This document shows positions 1 to 9,379 of a stretch of DNA of 64,000 bases, piece after piece; position 1 is the stretch's first letter; the number at the start of each line of letters is the position of its first letter. Origin of the DNA: Bacteroidaceae bacterium (GTDB lineage: Bacteria > Bacteroidota > Bacteroidia > Bacteroidales > Bacteroidaceae); the NCBI GenBank assembly GCA_016291905.1, contig JAEEZS010000067.1:120055-184054 (forward strand). Reading direction: 5' to 3'. The notes below the pieces were generated by a model, which was given only the letters and a program-made list of their open reading frames with translations, was not told the origin of the DNA and did no database searches. Both the position numbers and the translations under genes were made by a program.

Positions 1-2
1 CT

Positions 3-668
3 AGCGGCAGTTATACCGTGCTGGCTATCTCTTACGACGATTTGAACGTGCCGCAGAAATACGACTTCAAGACCTTCAGTTTCTCGACGGGGAATGACTG
101 GAAGGTGCTCGGCATGGCCCGCTATACCGATGATGTCCTCTGTACGCTGTTTGAGGGCTTTGATATGGTGACTTACGATGTGGAGGTGCAGGAGAGTATC
201 TCTATGCCTGGTTTCTTCCGCATGAAGAATCCCTACGGGCTCAATCATCCGAATAACACATCTAGTGATGTGCTTCCTGGTGACTACTACATCGAGATTA
301 ATGCCACAAATCCTCAAGCTGTAACCATTGCCTTACAGGCCATGGGTGTCGATTGGGGTTATGGAGAATGTATGATGGGCTCCGTGCCTGGGGCAGATTA
401 TTGGGGCAAGTTCGAGAATTCCGTCATCACTTTCTCCGCGCCGAAATCCATATATATCATTATGGGTACCAGCAATTTCTATACTACCAACTACAATGGT
501 GGTTTTCGTCTCGACCTTACTTCCTGCGGCATTAGCCTGCCTGAGACTCCTCTCCTTCAGGAAGAGACAGACGATGCTCCTCTCTATGACCTGCAGGGAC
601 GTCCTGTTGCCTTTCCGCAACGAGATGGATTCTACATCGCAGGTGGCAAGAAAGTCATCGTTAGGTAA
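3..668 (+). CDS. Secreted protein with C-terminal sorting tail, 5' end outside window
   Basis: The reading frame is open to the left edge, so the true start lies outside the window; the GTG at 18 is only an internal codon. About 220 residues of a mostly beta-type protein are visible (GDYYIEINATNPQAVTIAL is typical). I do not recognise the domain. The last 27 residues (YDLQGRPVAFPQRDGFYIAG, then GKKVIVR) match the tail shared by three other proteins here and resemble type IX secretion sorting tails of Bacteroidota, so export to the surface is inferred. The gene is followed by a strong hairpin at 691-726. Confidence 0.75.
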   Translation, partial: SGSYTVLAISYDDLNVPQKYDFKTFSFSTGNDWKVLGMARYTDDVLCTLFEGFDMVTYDVEVQESISMPGFFRMKNPYGLNHPNNTSSDVLPGDYYIEINATNPQAVTIALQAMGVDWGYGECMMGSVPGADYWGKFENSVITFSAPKSIYIIMGTSNFYTTNYNGGFRLDLTSCGISLPETPLLQEETDDAPLYDLQGRPVAFPQRDGFYIAGGKKVIVR

Positions 669-690
669 GCCAGGGGTGAGAAACGTATAA

Positions 691-726
691 ACAAGAGGAT
701 GTGTCATTTGTGGCACATCCTCTTGT
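691..726. terminator. Bidirectional hairpin between convergent genes
   Basis: ACAAGAGGATGTG (691-703) pairs perfectly with CACATCCTCTTGT (714-726) around a 10-nt loop. It lies between the convergent stops at 668 and 785. The run of T after it is poor, so it may be a processing or partial terminator. Confidence 0.6.
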
Positions 727-784
727 TGACTTTGACGTTCTGTCGTTTAATTAGAAGGGATTATGGATAGATGATGTGATGTAA

Positions 785-3700
785 TTATCGGTAGAGTATC
801 TTCTTTCCGTTTTGGATGTAGAGGGTGCCAGGCTGTGGGTTGAGTACACGTCGGCCTTGGAGGTCATAGATGGAATAATCTCCCATCTCCTCTTGAAGGA
901 TAGGCAACGAGATTTCCATACCTGTGATAATGGATTGCGTGTGGGCAAGGTCGGCGGTAGTGATGACGTTAGTCTGTCCGATGGTGGGACGGAGCATAAC
1001 GTAGGTAGAAGCGCCACCGTCAGGAAAGAGGCCGACGGTTTGATAGCCCGCGCAGGCAGGATAGTGGAACACATCGGTAGAATTTGGAATTATTAATGAA
1101 TTAGTAGTTTCTTCTTGTGAGGGGGACGTGAGCAGCACGAAGCCTCCTTCAGTGGCGAGGCGGAAATCAGCATGGGGTTGGTTGTAGGGCTCTACCTTGT
1201 CGCACCAGATAATCTTATAGCCATGAGCAGGCACAACGTTATTGACTCCCTCAATAGCGGGAACCTGGAACTTATGCACGTTCAGCGTATCGTCGCTGAG
1301 GTACCAGCCTGTGAGGTCAACATCGGCATCAGAGCTATTGTAGATCTCAATCCAATCGTTCTTCTTCCAAAGGTCGTTGACATAGATGGTATTGGCGGGA
1401 CTTACTTCGTTGATACGCAAGACTCCCTTTCCTTCAAGGGAGGGTTGAGTAGAGGCTTCATAGATAGCCGTGAGGCTAATGGTGCCAGCGGAGGGCAGTT
1501 CGTATTCCTCGTCGGTGCTGACGAAGGTGTCGCCCGTGTCGCTTGTCACTTCGGTGGTAAGGGTTGCGTCCCAATAGAGATCTGTGCTGTTAGCAGCGTT
1601 ATTGTGAAGTTCTACTGCAATAATGTTGCGTCCCTTCTTGAAAAAAGAGGTTCTAAGGGTAATCGTGCCGCTGTCAGGGTTGTCAGAGGCATACGTGGAG
1701 GCAAGGGTGTTGAAGGAAGGTGTGCCAGAAGGCATTAGGTAGCGGCCTGCCTCTACGCCGTTGACGTAAATTACAAAGCCATCGTCGCAGGTGAAATCGA
1801 GCGTGAAGACATCGTTTGATGCCGGGGCGTCGCTAAGGTTAACAGTGGTTCGGAAGTAGCTGGTGGGGTACTTGTTATTGGTGTTGCCACCATAGTCGAG
1901 GAAAGTGTTATAGCCACGGCTGTTACTGCCGTCGGTGACGAAGTAGCCAAGGGGAGCTTTGCCGACGTCCCACGCGCTATCATCGTAGTCTGTGGTTTTC
2001 CATGAAGTGCCATCGAGACTGCCCCGATCGTAGTAATGCCATGTTGATCCGCGAGGGAAAAGCTCTTTCGTCGTGGTGGATGACGAACTGCTCCAGCCTT
2101 TGAAGGTATAGCCTGCAGGTGCCTGCGCTTTGACGGTGACAGGAGCAAAGAGTTTGCCTGAGAAGCGATTGGTGGGCACAGGCAGTCCGTTAATAGTGAG
2201 ACGTGCCTCGTCAATGTTGGCCCTGAGTGTGGCGGTAACGGGCGACTTGCCACTAAGCTTCATGCGCGAATAGTTCTTCATATAGTTTATATTGCGCGTC
2301 TGGTAGCTGGCGTTAAGTTTGTTGATGAGGTCATTGGCCGTTCCCCACGGGCTGCGCCACTCGTAGGAGAGAGGTTCTTCAATACGTGTGGCCAGTTCAG
2401 TGATGATTTCGCGGCAGCGGTTGGGCTCGAAAACGCTGCCTGCGACAAGACAAAAGGCATCGGTGAATTGCTTGCGGAACTGGGCGTTGTTGAGCATGTT
2501 GAGGAAGATGGTAACGACTTCAATCTCGGCTGTCAGTTGTCCTTTGAAGTCGCCGCGTAGGGCATCGAAAGTAAAGATGCGTTTGCCCTCGAAAGTGGTG
2601 AAGGGGTCGCCGACACTAAATGAACCGTCGAGGTCGAAGACGATGAAGCGAAAGCGGCCCTCCTCTGTACGGGGACGGAATGCCTTAAGGTTGTTTTTCG
2701 GCCAGTCCCAGTTGCCAAGATAGAACTCCAGGGCAATGTAGTTGATAAAATTGTCAATGTCGACAAGTTTCTTGATTTCTTCATAAACGTTGTCATCGGC
2801 TGCGTTCTTTGCAAGGAGATACCAGCGGTCGAAAGCTTCTTTCGTGCCTGCCATTTGGATGTAGTTGCTGTCAGGCGAGATTTCAAACTGGTCCTGCTCC
2901 TCGGCACTGAGACCGTAGTTGGCATAGGCGAAGTGCTTGTTGTTGGGCTCGCGCATGTTGATGAGGCCGATATACGAGCCGTTGATAAAGTGCATGACGG
3001 GGACATAGGCTTGGCAGTCGGCATCGATACCTGATCGGGCGATGATGGCCTGCAGGGCAGCGTCCTTGATGCGGCAGTCGCTGTCGTTGCCGCCATTGCG
3101 GATTTGAACAGTCTTGTTTTTGTTGAAGGGTTTCTCCTCGAAGATGGGGTACTCATAGAAATTTTTATGCCCATCGTATTGGCGGTCGGCTTTGAGTTTA
3201 AAGGAGTGATGCCCCCAGCCGCGACTCCAACCACCGCACGTCGATAAGTTCACCTCTTGGTTGATGACCATTTGGCCATCCTCGGTTATGAGTTCGAAGT
3301 TGACGGGGCGATCCCAGTCCATGTTCCAGTTGCATTTGGCGTCCTGTCCGTTTCCGGCGCGCCCGTTGGGGCCTTTCTCGAAAAGACCGTATTCTTTGCT
3401 ATAGAGGTTGTCGTGGTCGGTGGTGACGGAGAGGATGGGCAACGTATATTCCTTGTCTTTATAGATGTAGGAGCGAGTGACAACGGGGCTGGGTAGCATG
3501 TCATCCTTGAAAAGACGGAAACGGTAAACGGTCGTTTTCTTAATATTCAGAATGCCCGTGCGGCTGGTGGTGCCATTTTCGAGGGTGGGGATGGAACCAT
3601 CGGTGGTGTAGCGCAACAAGGCTCCGCCGGGGATGGTGACACGCACCGTGAGGCTGTTCGTAAAGAGTTGCGAGTCCTGCTGCACTTCGGGAGCGGGCAA

Positions 3701-5047
3701 TTGCTCGTCTGCAAAGGTAGAGCCGTCGTTGCTGGCTGAAGGAGTAGGGGTGGAGGTGTAGCGCCATTCTTCGGCGCCATCGGTAATGCGGGCATAGGAG
3801 GCGCGGCTGACGGCAGCAGGATACTCCTGCGAGGCAATCGGCGTGCCGTCGTCGGAAGAGATGTAGAGCATACCGCCCTCAGGATTGAGCTCAATGTCCA
3901 CCTGGTCGTGGCCGTAGCGCCAGTCGTAGTGGTCGAACCACAGCGTCATGTAGCCGTGGGCTGGGATAGAGCCAATGGTAGGAGGCAAACGGAATTTGGT
4001 CAGGTTGTCTGCCTCATCGCTCACATAGTAGTGTGCCAGCGTGACGCTGACATCGGTGGGATTGTAGAGCTCCACGAATCCGCCATAGTTAAACGAAGGG
4101 TCAAGGTAGGTGTCGATGTTGGCTACCATGATTTCGTTGATGATGAGCGATTCGGCTGTAGCCCCGTTCTTGGTGACAACGACCGTGCAGGAGGCCGTAA
4201 CGCCACTTCCGTCGGTAGCCTGGGCGGTAATGACGGCTGTTCCCTTTCCCTTGCCGGTGACAAGGCCTTCGTCGTCGACGGTGGCGATGCTGTTGTCGGA
4301 ACTGCTCCACGCAAGTCTTCGATAGGTGGCGTCAGCAGGGACGATAGTTGCCACGATGGTTACTGTCTCGCCCAGCCCGATGCTCAGTTCCGAAGGCTCG
4401 AGGCTGATGCTTTCGGCTTGGACGATGGTGCCCCACAGTTCCAGTCGGAAATTGTCGAAAAGACACCAGTTGTACTGCTGGTAGTCGTCGCAGTAGATGC
4501 CGAAGACGAGTTCTCCATCGGTGACATCGACCTCCAGTTCGTTGTGATACATGCCAAGCGTGAAGTAGTATTCGCCACTCTCCATGCTGTTGGGGTAATA
4601 GACGTTTTCGCCTATTTCGGAATTATAGAGCAGGTGGGCCCCGTTGGCGTTTTCTGTGGCATATTCGCCATAGCAGGCTTTGACGGCCGTCTCCTCGTTG
4701 TTGGCATAGAGGTAGGCGTTGATGCGCTCGTTGCCTTCAAAGTGCTGGTCTAGGAGGCTCTGGCTGCTATTACCCGGGCGATAGAGGGCGCTGGCCGAAA
4801 GGCGATAGTGGCCGTTAGGGAGGTCCTTGACGTGTTGATAGAAGTCGAACGTGGTGTTCCAGAATTCGCCTGCCCACACCCATCCTTGGGCATGGCCGAT
4901 GTCCGAACCCTGCCAGCCGTCGTTTGCCGCGTTGTCGAAGTTGGGGTTGACGATGTATTCGCTGGTGATGTCAATCCACCCGTTCTGGGCGTGAGCGAAC
5001 GAACAGACGAAGAGGGTGAGTATGATGAAGTAATTGCTTCTTTTCAT
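785..5047 (-). CDS. Large multidomain CotH-family secreted protein
   Basis: A 1420-residue exported protein. Order seen: signal peptide (1-20), a beta-sandwich region (30-210), a bacterial Ig-like Big_2 repeat (about 213-292), a lamin-tail-like domain (about 296-400), a chitobiase C-terminal-like segment (about 452-527), then a CotH kinase-like domain (about 535-870) with IVFDLDGSF near residue 806 where CotH proteins carry metal-binding acidic residues. A jelly-roll-like segment, a second lamin-tail-like domain (about 1230-1340) and the sorting tail YDLQGRRV...YIQNGKKILYR follow. CotH proteins are atypical protein kinases in spore formers; the Bacteroidota homologues are uncharacterised and I infer only a surface role. 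Its start is 30 bp after the uxaA stop, so it may be cotranscribed with uxaBA. Confidence 0.85.
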   Translation of the reverse strand: MKRSNYFIILTLFVCSFAHAQNGWIDITSEYIVNPNFDNAANDGWQGSDIGHAQGWVWAGEFWNTTFDFYQHVKDLPNGHYRLSASALYRPGNSSQSLLDQHFEGNERINAYLYANNEETAVKACYGEYATENANGAHLLYNSEIGENVYYPNSMESGEYYFTLGMYHNELEVDVTDGELVFGIYCDDYQQYNWCLFDNFRLELWGTIVQAESISLEPSELSIGLGETVTIVATIVPADATYRRLAWSSSDNSIATVDDEGLVTGKGKGTAVITAQATDGSGVTASCTVVVTKNGATAESLIINEIMVANIDTYLDPSFNYGGFVELYNPTDVSVTLAHYYVSDEADNLTKFRLPPTIGSIPAHGYMTLWFDHYDWRYGHDQVDIELNPEGGMLYISSDDGTPIASQEYPAAVSRASYARITDGAEEWRYTSTPTPSASNDGSTFADEQLPAPEVQQDSQLFTNSLTVRVTIPGGALLRYTTDGSIPTLENGTTSRTGILNIKKTTVYRFRLFKDDMLPSPVVTRSYIYKDKEYTLPILSVTTDHDNLYSKEYGLFEKGPNGRAGNGQDAKCNWNMDWDRPVNFELITEDGQMVINQEVNLSTCGGWSRGWGHHSFKLKADRQYDGHKNFYEYPIFEEKPFNKNKTVQIRNGGNDSDCRIKDAALQAIIARSGIDADCQAYVPVMHFINGSYIGLINMREPNNKHFAYANYGLSAEEQDQFEISPDSNYIQMAGTKEAFDRWYLLAKNAADDNVYEEIKKLVDIDNFINYIALEFYLGNWDWPKNNLKAFRPRTEEGRFRFIVFDLDGSFSVGDPFTTFEGKRIFTFDALRGDFKGQLTAEIEVVTIFLNMLNNAQFRKQFTDAFCLVAGSVFEPNRCREIITELATRIEEPLSYEWRSPWGTANDLINKLNASYQTRNINYMKNYSRMKLSGKSPVTATLRANIDEARLTINGLPVPTNRFSGKLFAPVTVKAQAPAGYTFKGWSSSSSTTTKELFPRGSTWHYYDRGSLDGTSWKTTDYDDSAWDVGKAPLGYFVTDGSNSRGYNTFLDYGGNTNNKYPTSYFRTTVNLSDAPASNDVFTLDFTCDDGFVIYVNGVEAGRYLMPSGTPSFNTLASTYASDNPDSGTITLRTSFFKKGRNIIAVELHNNAANSTDLYWDATLTTEVTSDTGDTFVSTDEEYELPSAGTISLTAIYEASTQPSLEGKGVLRINEVSPANTIYVNDLWKKNDWIEIYNSSDADVDLTGWYLSDDTLNVHKFQVPAIEGVNNVVPAHGYKIIWCDKVEPYNQPHADFRLATEGGFVLLTSPSQEETTNSLIIPNSTDVFHYPACAGYQTVGLFPDGGASTYVMLRPTIGQTNVITTADLAHTQSIITGMEISLPILQEEMGDYSIYDLQGRRVLNPQPGTLYIQNGKKILYR

Positions 5048-5077
5048 TGAAATCCGATTAAATGCTTTCTGGCTCCC

Positions 5078-6586
5078 TTAAAGCGTCACGCCGTTCTTGA
5101 AGATGGAGATTTCGTGAATGCCCGCTTGCTCGTTTTGGGTATATTCGCCGTTGGCGACCTGAAGAATCTTTTGGATGAATGCATCAAGCGTTTCATCCAT
5201 ATCCTTGTCCTCGATAAGCACACCAGCATTGAAATCTATCCACGTAGGCTTATTCCGATAGAGGGCGGAATTGGTGGAAACCTTTAGCGTGGGGACGAAA
5301 GAGCCGAAGGGCGTACCTCTGCCCGTGGTGAAAAGCACAAGCTGGCAACCCGCAGCAGCTAAAGCCGTAGATGCTACGAGGTCGTTGCCAGGAGCTGAGA
5401 GTAGGTTCAAACCGTTCTCCTTCAATCGCTCGCCATATTCCAGCACGCCGCAAACGACGGATTGTCCCGACTTCTGCGTGCAGCCGAGCGCCTTTTCTTC
5501 CAGCGTGGAGATGCCGCCAGCTTTGTTTCCTGGCGAGGGATTCTCGCCACACGACTCTCCATGTGACAAAAAGTATGTCTTGAAATTGTTGATAAGCGAT
5601 ATCGTTTGTTGGAGGAGAAGCTCACTTTCACAACGTTCCATAAGAATTGTCTCGGCACCAAACATCTCGGGCACTTCAGTCAGAATGGTAGTGCCGCCTT
5701 GTTCTTCACAGAGAAAATCGGAAAAAGCACCAAGTAGAGGATTGGCCGTAATGCCGGAAAATCCGTCTGAGCCTCCGCACTTAAGGCCAACACGTAGTTG
5801 TGAGGCGGGGACCGTTATGCGCTTGTCCTGCTGTGCTTTGTGGACGAGTTCCTTCAGTAGCGCGACACCATGGGCAACTTCGTCACCCGCAACTTCCTGA
5901 CAAACCATAAACTTCACGCGGTTGGTGTCGTAGTTGCCGCAGAACGCTTCAAAATCACGCGGCTGGTTATTCTCACATCCAAGCCCAACGACAAGGATAG
6001 CACCTGCATTGGGGTGGTGGACCATGTCCCGAAGTACTTTCTTGGTATTCTCGTGGTCCTCGCCAAGCTGGGAACAGCCATAGTTGTGAGGAAAGTGAAA
6101 GATGCCGTCAATCCCTTCGATGGAGTCTCCTCCCAGTTCCACTTTGGTCTTTTCTACAATCAGTTTGATGATGCCATTCACACAGCCCACCGTAGGAATA
6201 ACCCACACCTCATTGCGGATGCCCACCTGTCCGTCGCTGCGGACATATCCTTGGAAAGTGAGCTGATTGTCGGAAAGCTGAGGCTTCTTCTGTCCCTTTG
6301 GCTTGATGTCGCTATAGTCCAGTGTGCCTGCCAGGTTGGTTTTGATGTCCTCGTGGTCAAGATACGAGCCTTGACGAATGTCGTGAAGGGCGTGTCCGAT
6401 AGGGAAGCCGTATTTAATGACGTTTTCTCCCTCTGCGATGTCTTTCAGGGCACACTTATGTCCTGCAGGAACATCCGTCAGGAGGGTAATCTGTTGTCCG
6501 TCCACGTTGATTTCGCAGCCTTTTGACAAAGGCTGAAGCGCTACGATGACGTTATCGGCTGGGTTAATTCTTAAAAACGGCTTCAC
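5078..6586 (-). CDS. uxaA: Altronate dehydratase
   Basis: At 502 residues this matches full-length UxaA: an N-terminal SAF-type domain (about 1-95, with GFPIGHALHDI) followed by the large C-terminal domain with many conserved Cys, Gly and His (VGLGCENNQPRDF, LKCGGSDGFSG, GRGTPFGSFVPTLKVSTN). The enzyme removes water from D-altronate to give 2-keto-3-deoxy-D-gluconate, the last uxa step of galacturonate catabolism in the cytoplasm. It lies 37 bp downstream of uxaB on the same strand, so the two form an operon. The GH28 enzyme at 58082 could supply galacturonate. No UxaC (uronate isomerase) is present in the window. Confidence 0.93.
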   Translation of the reverse strand: MKPFLRINPADNVIVALQPLSKGCEINVDGQQITLLTDVPAGHKCALKDIAEGENVIKYGFPIGHALHDIRQGSYLDHEDIKTNLAGTLDYSDIKPKGQKKPQLSDNQLTFQGYVRSDGQVGIRNEVWVIPTVGCVNGIIKLIVEKTKVELGGDSIEGIDGIFHFPHNYGCSQLGEDHENTKKVLRDMVHHPNAGAILVVGLGCENNQPRDFEAFCGNYDTNRVKFMVCQEVAGDEVAHGVALLKELVHKAQQDKRITVPASQLRVGLKCGGSDGFSGITANPLLGAFSDFLCEEQGGTTILTEVPEMFGAETILMERCESELLLQQTISLINNFKTYFLSHGESCGENPSPGNKAGGISTLEEKALGCTQKSGQSVVCGVLEYGERLKENGLNLLSAPGNDLVASTALAAAGCQLVLFTTGRGTPFGSFVPTLKVSTNSALYRNKPTWIDFNAGVLIEDKDMDETLDAFIQKILQVANGEYTQNEQAGIHEISIFKNGVTL

Positions 6587-6623
6587 GGAACTTTGTTCTA
6601 AACAATTATCGTTATCCTATTCC

Positions 6624-8105
6624 TTACAGAATTCCTTTGACAGTCTCCTTCATGCCTTTGGACTGAATCTGATTGAGGAAATCTGTGACTCTGTCCGTAA
6701 GGCCTGGAATCGTGTTGAGGTCCATTCCTGATTCTTTCCAGATGATGTCAGTTGCACCCAGCACGCCCTCTGCCACCTTGCGCGTGTCGCCCGTGGCCCA
6801 CAGTTCCTTAAGGAGCTGTACGATTTCAGGCGAATCGTTGGGCTGGATGGGGGCTCCGTCAGCCCGTGTGCCTCCTTTATAATAGGTGATAATAGCAGCA
6901 AGGCCTAGCACAAGTCCTTGGGGCAGCACCCCTTTGCGTTCCAGATAAATCTTCAAGCCAGGCAAATCGCGCGTCTCGAACTTCGGGAAGGAATTCAGCA
7001 TGATGGACGTAACCTGATGATCGACGTAAGGATTGTCGAAGCGTTCCAGCACATCGGCGCCAAAGCGTTCCAGCTCTGCCATCGGGAGGTTGAGCGTCTG
7101 CATCAGTTCGTCGAACTGCACTTTCTTGATGTATTTTCCGACAATGGGGTCGTGAAGCGCATCGCGGACGATGTTGATGCCCGACAGATAGGCTACGGGT
7201 GACAGAACCGTGTGCGGGCCGTTGAGGAGGGTAACCTTACGCTCGTGATAGGGGGCTTCGTTCTCTGTGATGATGCCGTGGAGCCCTGCACGGTCGGCAG
7301 GGAACTCTTTACGCAGGGCACGGATGGAAAGGTTGGACGGTTTTTCTATTACCCAAAGGTGGAAAGCCTCAGCCTGTACCATCAGGTTGTCCACATAGCC
7401 GGCACGTTTCTGCAACTTGTTGATGTCCTTTCGGGGGAAGCCTGGCACAATGCGGTCCACCAGCGTAGTGCATACATAGTTGTAGCGCGTGAACCAGTTC
7501 TTGAACCGCTCATAGTCCCTTCCAAGGTCATCCTTCCAAAGCTCAATGTACTGCATGATGCATGTCTTCAGGTGATGTCCATTGAGGAAAATCAGCTCGC
7601 AAGGCATGATGATGAGTCCCTTTTTGGCATCTCCGTTGAAGGCCTTGAATCGGCGATAGAGCAACTGTGTGAGCTTGCCAGGATAGCTGGAGGCTGGGGC
7701 GTCGCTCAGTTTGCAGGTGGGGTCAAAGTGGATGCCCGCTTCGGTGGTGTTTGAGATGACAAACCGTATCTCGGGCTGTTCGGCAAGCGCCATAAAGGCA
7801 GCATTCTGGCTGTAGGGATTCAACGCCCGGCTGATGACGTCGATACGGTCTAGCGTATCGACAGGCTTCCCTTCCAGACGCCCCTGCAGATTGACATGAT
7901 AGAGGCAGTCCTGCCCGTTGAGCCAGTCAACCATACCTTTTTCAATGGGCTGAACAACGACAACCGATGCGTTGAAGTTGGTTTTCATGTTCATGTTCCA
8001 CACAATCCAGTCGGCAAATGCGCGAAGGAAGTTACCCTCCCCGAACTGGATGATTTTCTCAGGTGCGATGCTCTTTGGAGCAGTCTGCTTATTCAACGGT
8101 TTCAT
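6624..8105 (-). CDS. uxaB: Tagaturonate reductase
   Basis: A 493-residue member of the mannitol dehydrogenase/polyol reductase family. The N-terminal nucleotide-binding motif is IQFGEGNFLRAF (about 20-31), followed by VISNTTEAGI, and the C-terminal half carries family signatures such as KVTLLNGPHTVLSPVAYLSG. It reduces D-tagaturonate to D-altronate with NADH. It is the first gene of the minus-strand uxaB-uxaA(-CotH) group. A TACCTTTG box (complement at 8155-8162) upstream could be its -7 element, but I see no good -33 box at the usual distance. The long upstream gap contains a 21-bp repeat array and a gene-less mobile element copy. Confidence 0.93.
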   Translation of the reverse strand: MKPLNKQTAPKSIAPEKIIQFGEGNFLRAFADWIVWNMNMKTNFNASVVVVQPIEKGMVDWLNGQDCLYHVNLQGRLEGKPVDTLDRIDVISRALNPYSQNAAFMALAEQPEIRFVISNTTEAGIHFDPTCKLSDAPASSYPGKLTQLLYRRFKAFNGDAKKGLIIMPCELIFLNGHHLKTCIMQYIELWKDDLGRDYERFKNWFTRYNYVCTTLVDRIVPGFPRKDINKLQKRAGYVDNLMVQAEAFHLWVIEKPSNLSIRALRKEFPADRAGLHGIITENEAPYHERKVTLLNGPHTVLSPVAYLSGINIVRDALHDPIVGKYIKKVQFDELMQTLNLPMAELERFGADVLERFDNPYVDHQVTSIMLNSFPKFETRDLPGLKIYLERKGVLPQGLVLGLAAIITYYKGGTRADGAPIQPNDSPEIVQLLKELWATGDTRKVAEGVLGATDIIWKESGMDLNTIPGLTDRVTDFLNQIQSKGMKETVKGIL

Positions 8106-8272
8106 AGGCCTTAACTCTTTTATCCAAAAACAAGTTACTGATTCTTTTGCGCCGCAAAGGTACGGATTTTATTTCAAATCCCCACACGTACGCGCGAAAA
8201 AAAGGTACAGAGCTATTCGGATAATCCGCACATTTCGCCGTCCCCCCTCCCTATAACATCAGCTGTTGTTCC

Positions 8273-8335
8273 GCCAGAAGCTTATTCTATTTTGCCAGAA
8301 GCTAATTCTGTGTCGCCAGATGCTTGGGCTGAGCG
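8273..8335. repeat. Three 21-bp tandem repeats
   Basis: GCCAGAAGCT or GCCAGATGCT recurs at 8273, 8294 and 8315, exactly 21 bp apart. The first two units contain the interrupted palindrome AGAAnnnnnTTCT. The array is about 170 bp upstream of uxaB and 470 bp upstream of the outer-membrane protein gene at 8807. It belongs with the other 21-22 bp arrays in this window. Confidence 0.7.
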
Positions 8336-8384
8336 CACAGCCCAATGGGCTACGCTCGTAGCGTTAGGATTTCACCCCATCACC

Positions 8385-8662
8385 TACCTTCTCTCTTGTA
8401 AGGTGTTGAAAATAAAAGCGTAAATGCAGGTAGGTGTTTGCCTAACACCTACCTAACACCTACCATATCGAAACACACACCCTCATCTTTGTTTTTTTAG
8501 AAAATCCAAAAGCCCTCTATTACAATCCTTTTCCACCCTTCCAGACATTTAGGTAGGAGATAGGTAAGTGTTTGGTAGGTGTCTCACAAACACCTATCTG
8601 GCTTAACGACTTGTATAATAGCTTGTTTTGAAGGAGTAGGTAGGTGTTGGCATTTTTCGAAA
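8385..8662 (-). mobile_element. Gene-less copy of the VapE-associated repeat element
   Basis: Read on the minus strand, 8662 to about 8468 matches the upstream flank of the VapE-type gene (46394-46640): TCGAAAAA, ATGCCAACAC, CAAAACAAGC, CCTATCTCCTA, GGGTGGAAAAG occur in the same order. The next bases (8466 to 8385) match its downstream flank (47970-48090), with GGTAGGTGTTAGG, a hairpin ending CACCTACCTG and then CACCTTAC. The part of the VapE locus from about 46640 to 47969 (promoter, operator-like palindrome, gene) is missing. It also contains the perfect inverted repeat AGGTAGGTGTT (8428-8438)/AACACCTACCT (8444-8454). No ORF of note is present. Confidence 0.75.
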
Positions 8663-8741
8663 AACATCTTCCCCAAATAGCCCATGTAAATAGAATCGCA
8701 TCAAATGTTGGGAAACTTCATTGTAGATATTTGGAAAATAA

Positions 8742-8773
8742 TTTGGATTTTTGTTGGAAGTGTAGTATCTTTG
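8742..8773 (+). promoter_or_regulatory. Bacteroidota-type promoter
   Basis: TTTG at 8742-8745 and TATCTTTG at 8766-8773 are separated by 20 bp, matching the TTTG/TAnnTTTG promoter form. It would start a transcript about 30 bp before the gene at 8807. Confidence 0.7.
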
Positions 8774-8806
8774 TCGTCGTATTAATTCTTTAAACCGTTT
8801 AAGCAA

Positions 8807-9262
8807 ATGAAAAAACTGATGATGATTGCCGTGCTGATGGTGTCTGCACTGGCTGTTAACGCTCAGGACTACAACTGGGCAGTAGGTGTACGTGGTGGCT
8901 GGGAGAATGCCGGTATCACGTTAAAGAAGGGTATGGGCGGCACGGCTCTGGACTTCACGGGAAGCTGGGATTTCCGCTCGGAATATACCCGTCTGAGAGT
9001 GCAGGGCCTCTATGAATGGCAGCAGAACCTCAGCGGCGGCCTTGACTGGTACTATGGTATTGGTGCTCACCTCGGCCTCTGGGGCGATGAACACAACAAT
9101 GGTTCTTTCTGGGCTGGTGTTGATGCTGTTCTGGGTCTTGAGTTCAAATTCCCCGAATTGCCTATCGCCCTTTCGCTGGACTATCGTCCTGGTGTGAATG
9201 TCCTGCCGAACGTAGGTGTTGGCTATGGTGATGTAGGCTTCGGTCTGAAGTTCTGCTTCTAA
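8807..9262 (+). CDS. Small outer-membrane beta-barrel protein
   Basis: A 151-residue protein with a signal peptide (MKKLMMIAVLMVSALAVNAQ) followed by alternating hydrophobic and polar strands and many Gly and aromatic residues, ending in GFGLKFCF, a terminal aromatic as in outer-membrane barrels. It resembles the small outer-membrane beta-barrel proteins of Bacteroidota with about eight strands. Function is unknown. It is a single gene under the promoter at 8742-8773 and is followed by a long inverted repeat. Start chosen at the signal peptide Met. Confidence 0.85.
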   Translation: MKKLMMIAVLMVSALAVNAQDYNWAVGVRGGWENAGITLKKGMGGTALDFTGSWDFRSEYTRLRVQGLYEWQQNLSGGLDWYYGIGAHLGLWGDEHNNGSFWAGVDAVLGLEFKFPELPIALSLDYRPGVNVLPNVGVGYGDVGFGLKFCF

Positions 9263-9277
9263 AAACGATAGCGAAGA

Positions 9278-9375
9278 CAAAGAACGATAGCGATGGCGAT
9301 AGCGAAAGCGACCATTGCTATCGTTCTTTGATTTCATTTATCGCCACCGCCATCGCTATCGCTATAGCCATCGTT
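9278..9375. repeat. Nested inverted repeats after the barrel gene
   Basis: CAAAGAACGATAGC (9278-9291) pairs perfectly with GCTATCGTTCTTTG (9317-9330). The loop (GATGGCGATAGCG) pairs in turn with a second arm near 9349-9374 (CGCCATCGCTATCGC, GCCATCG). The GATAGC motif is repeated many times in both orientations. Likely a terminator region, with two alternative folds possible. Confidence 0.65.
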
Positions 9376-9379
9376 CACT

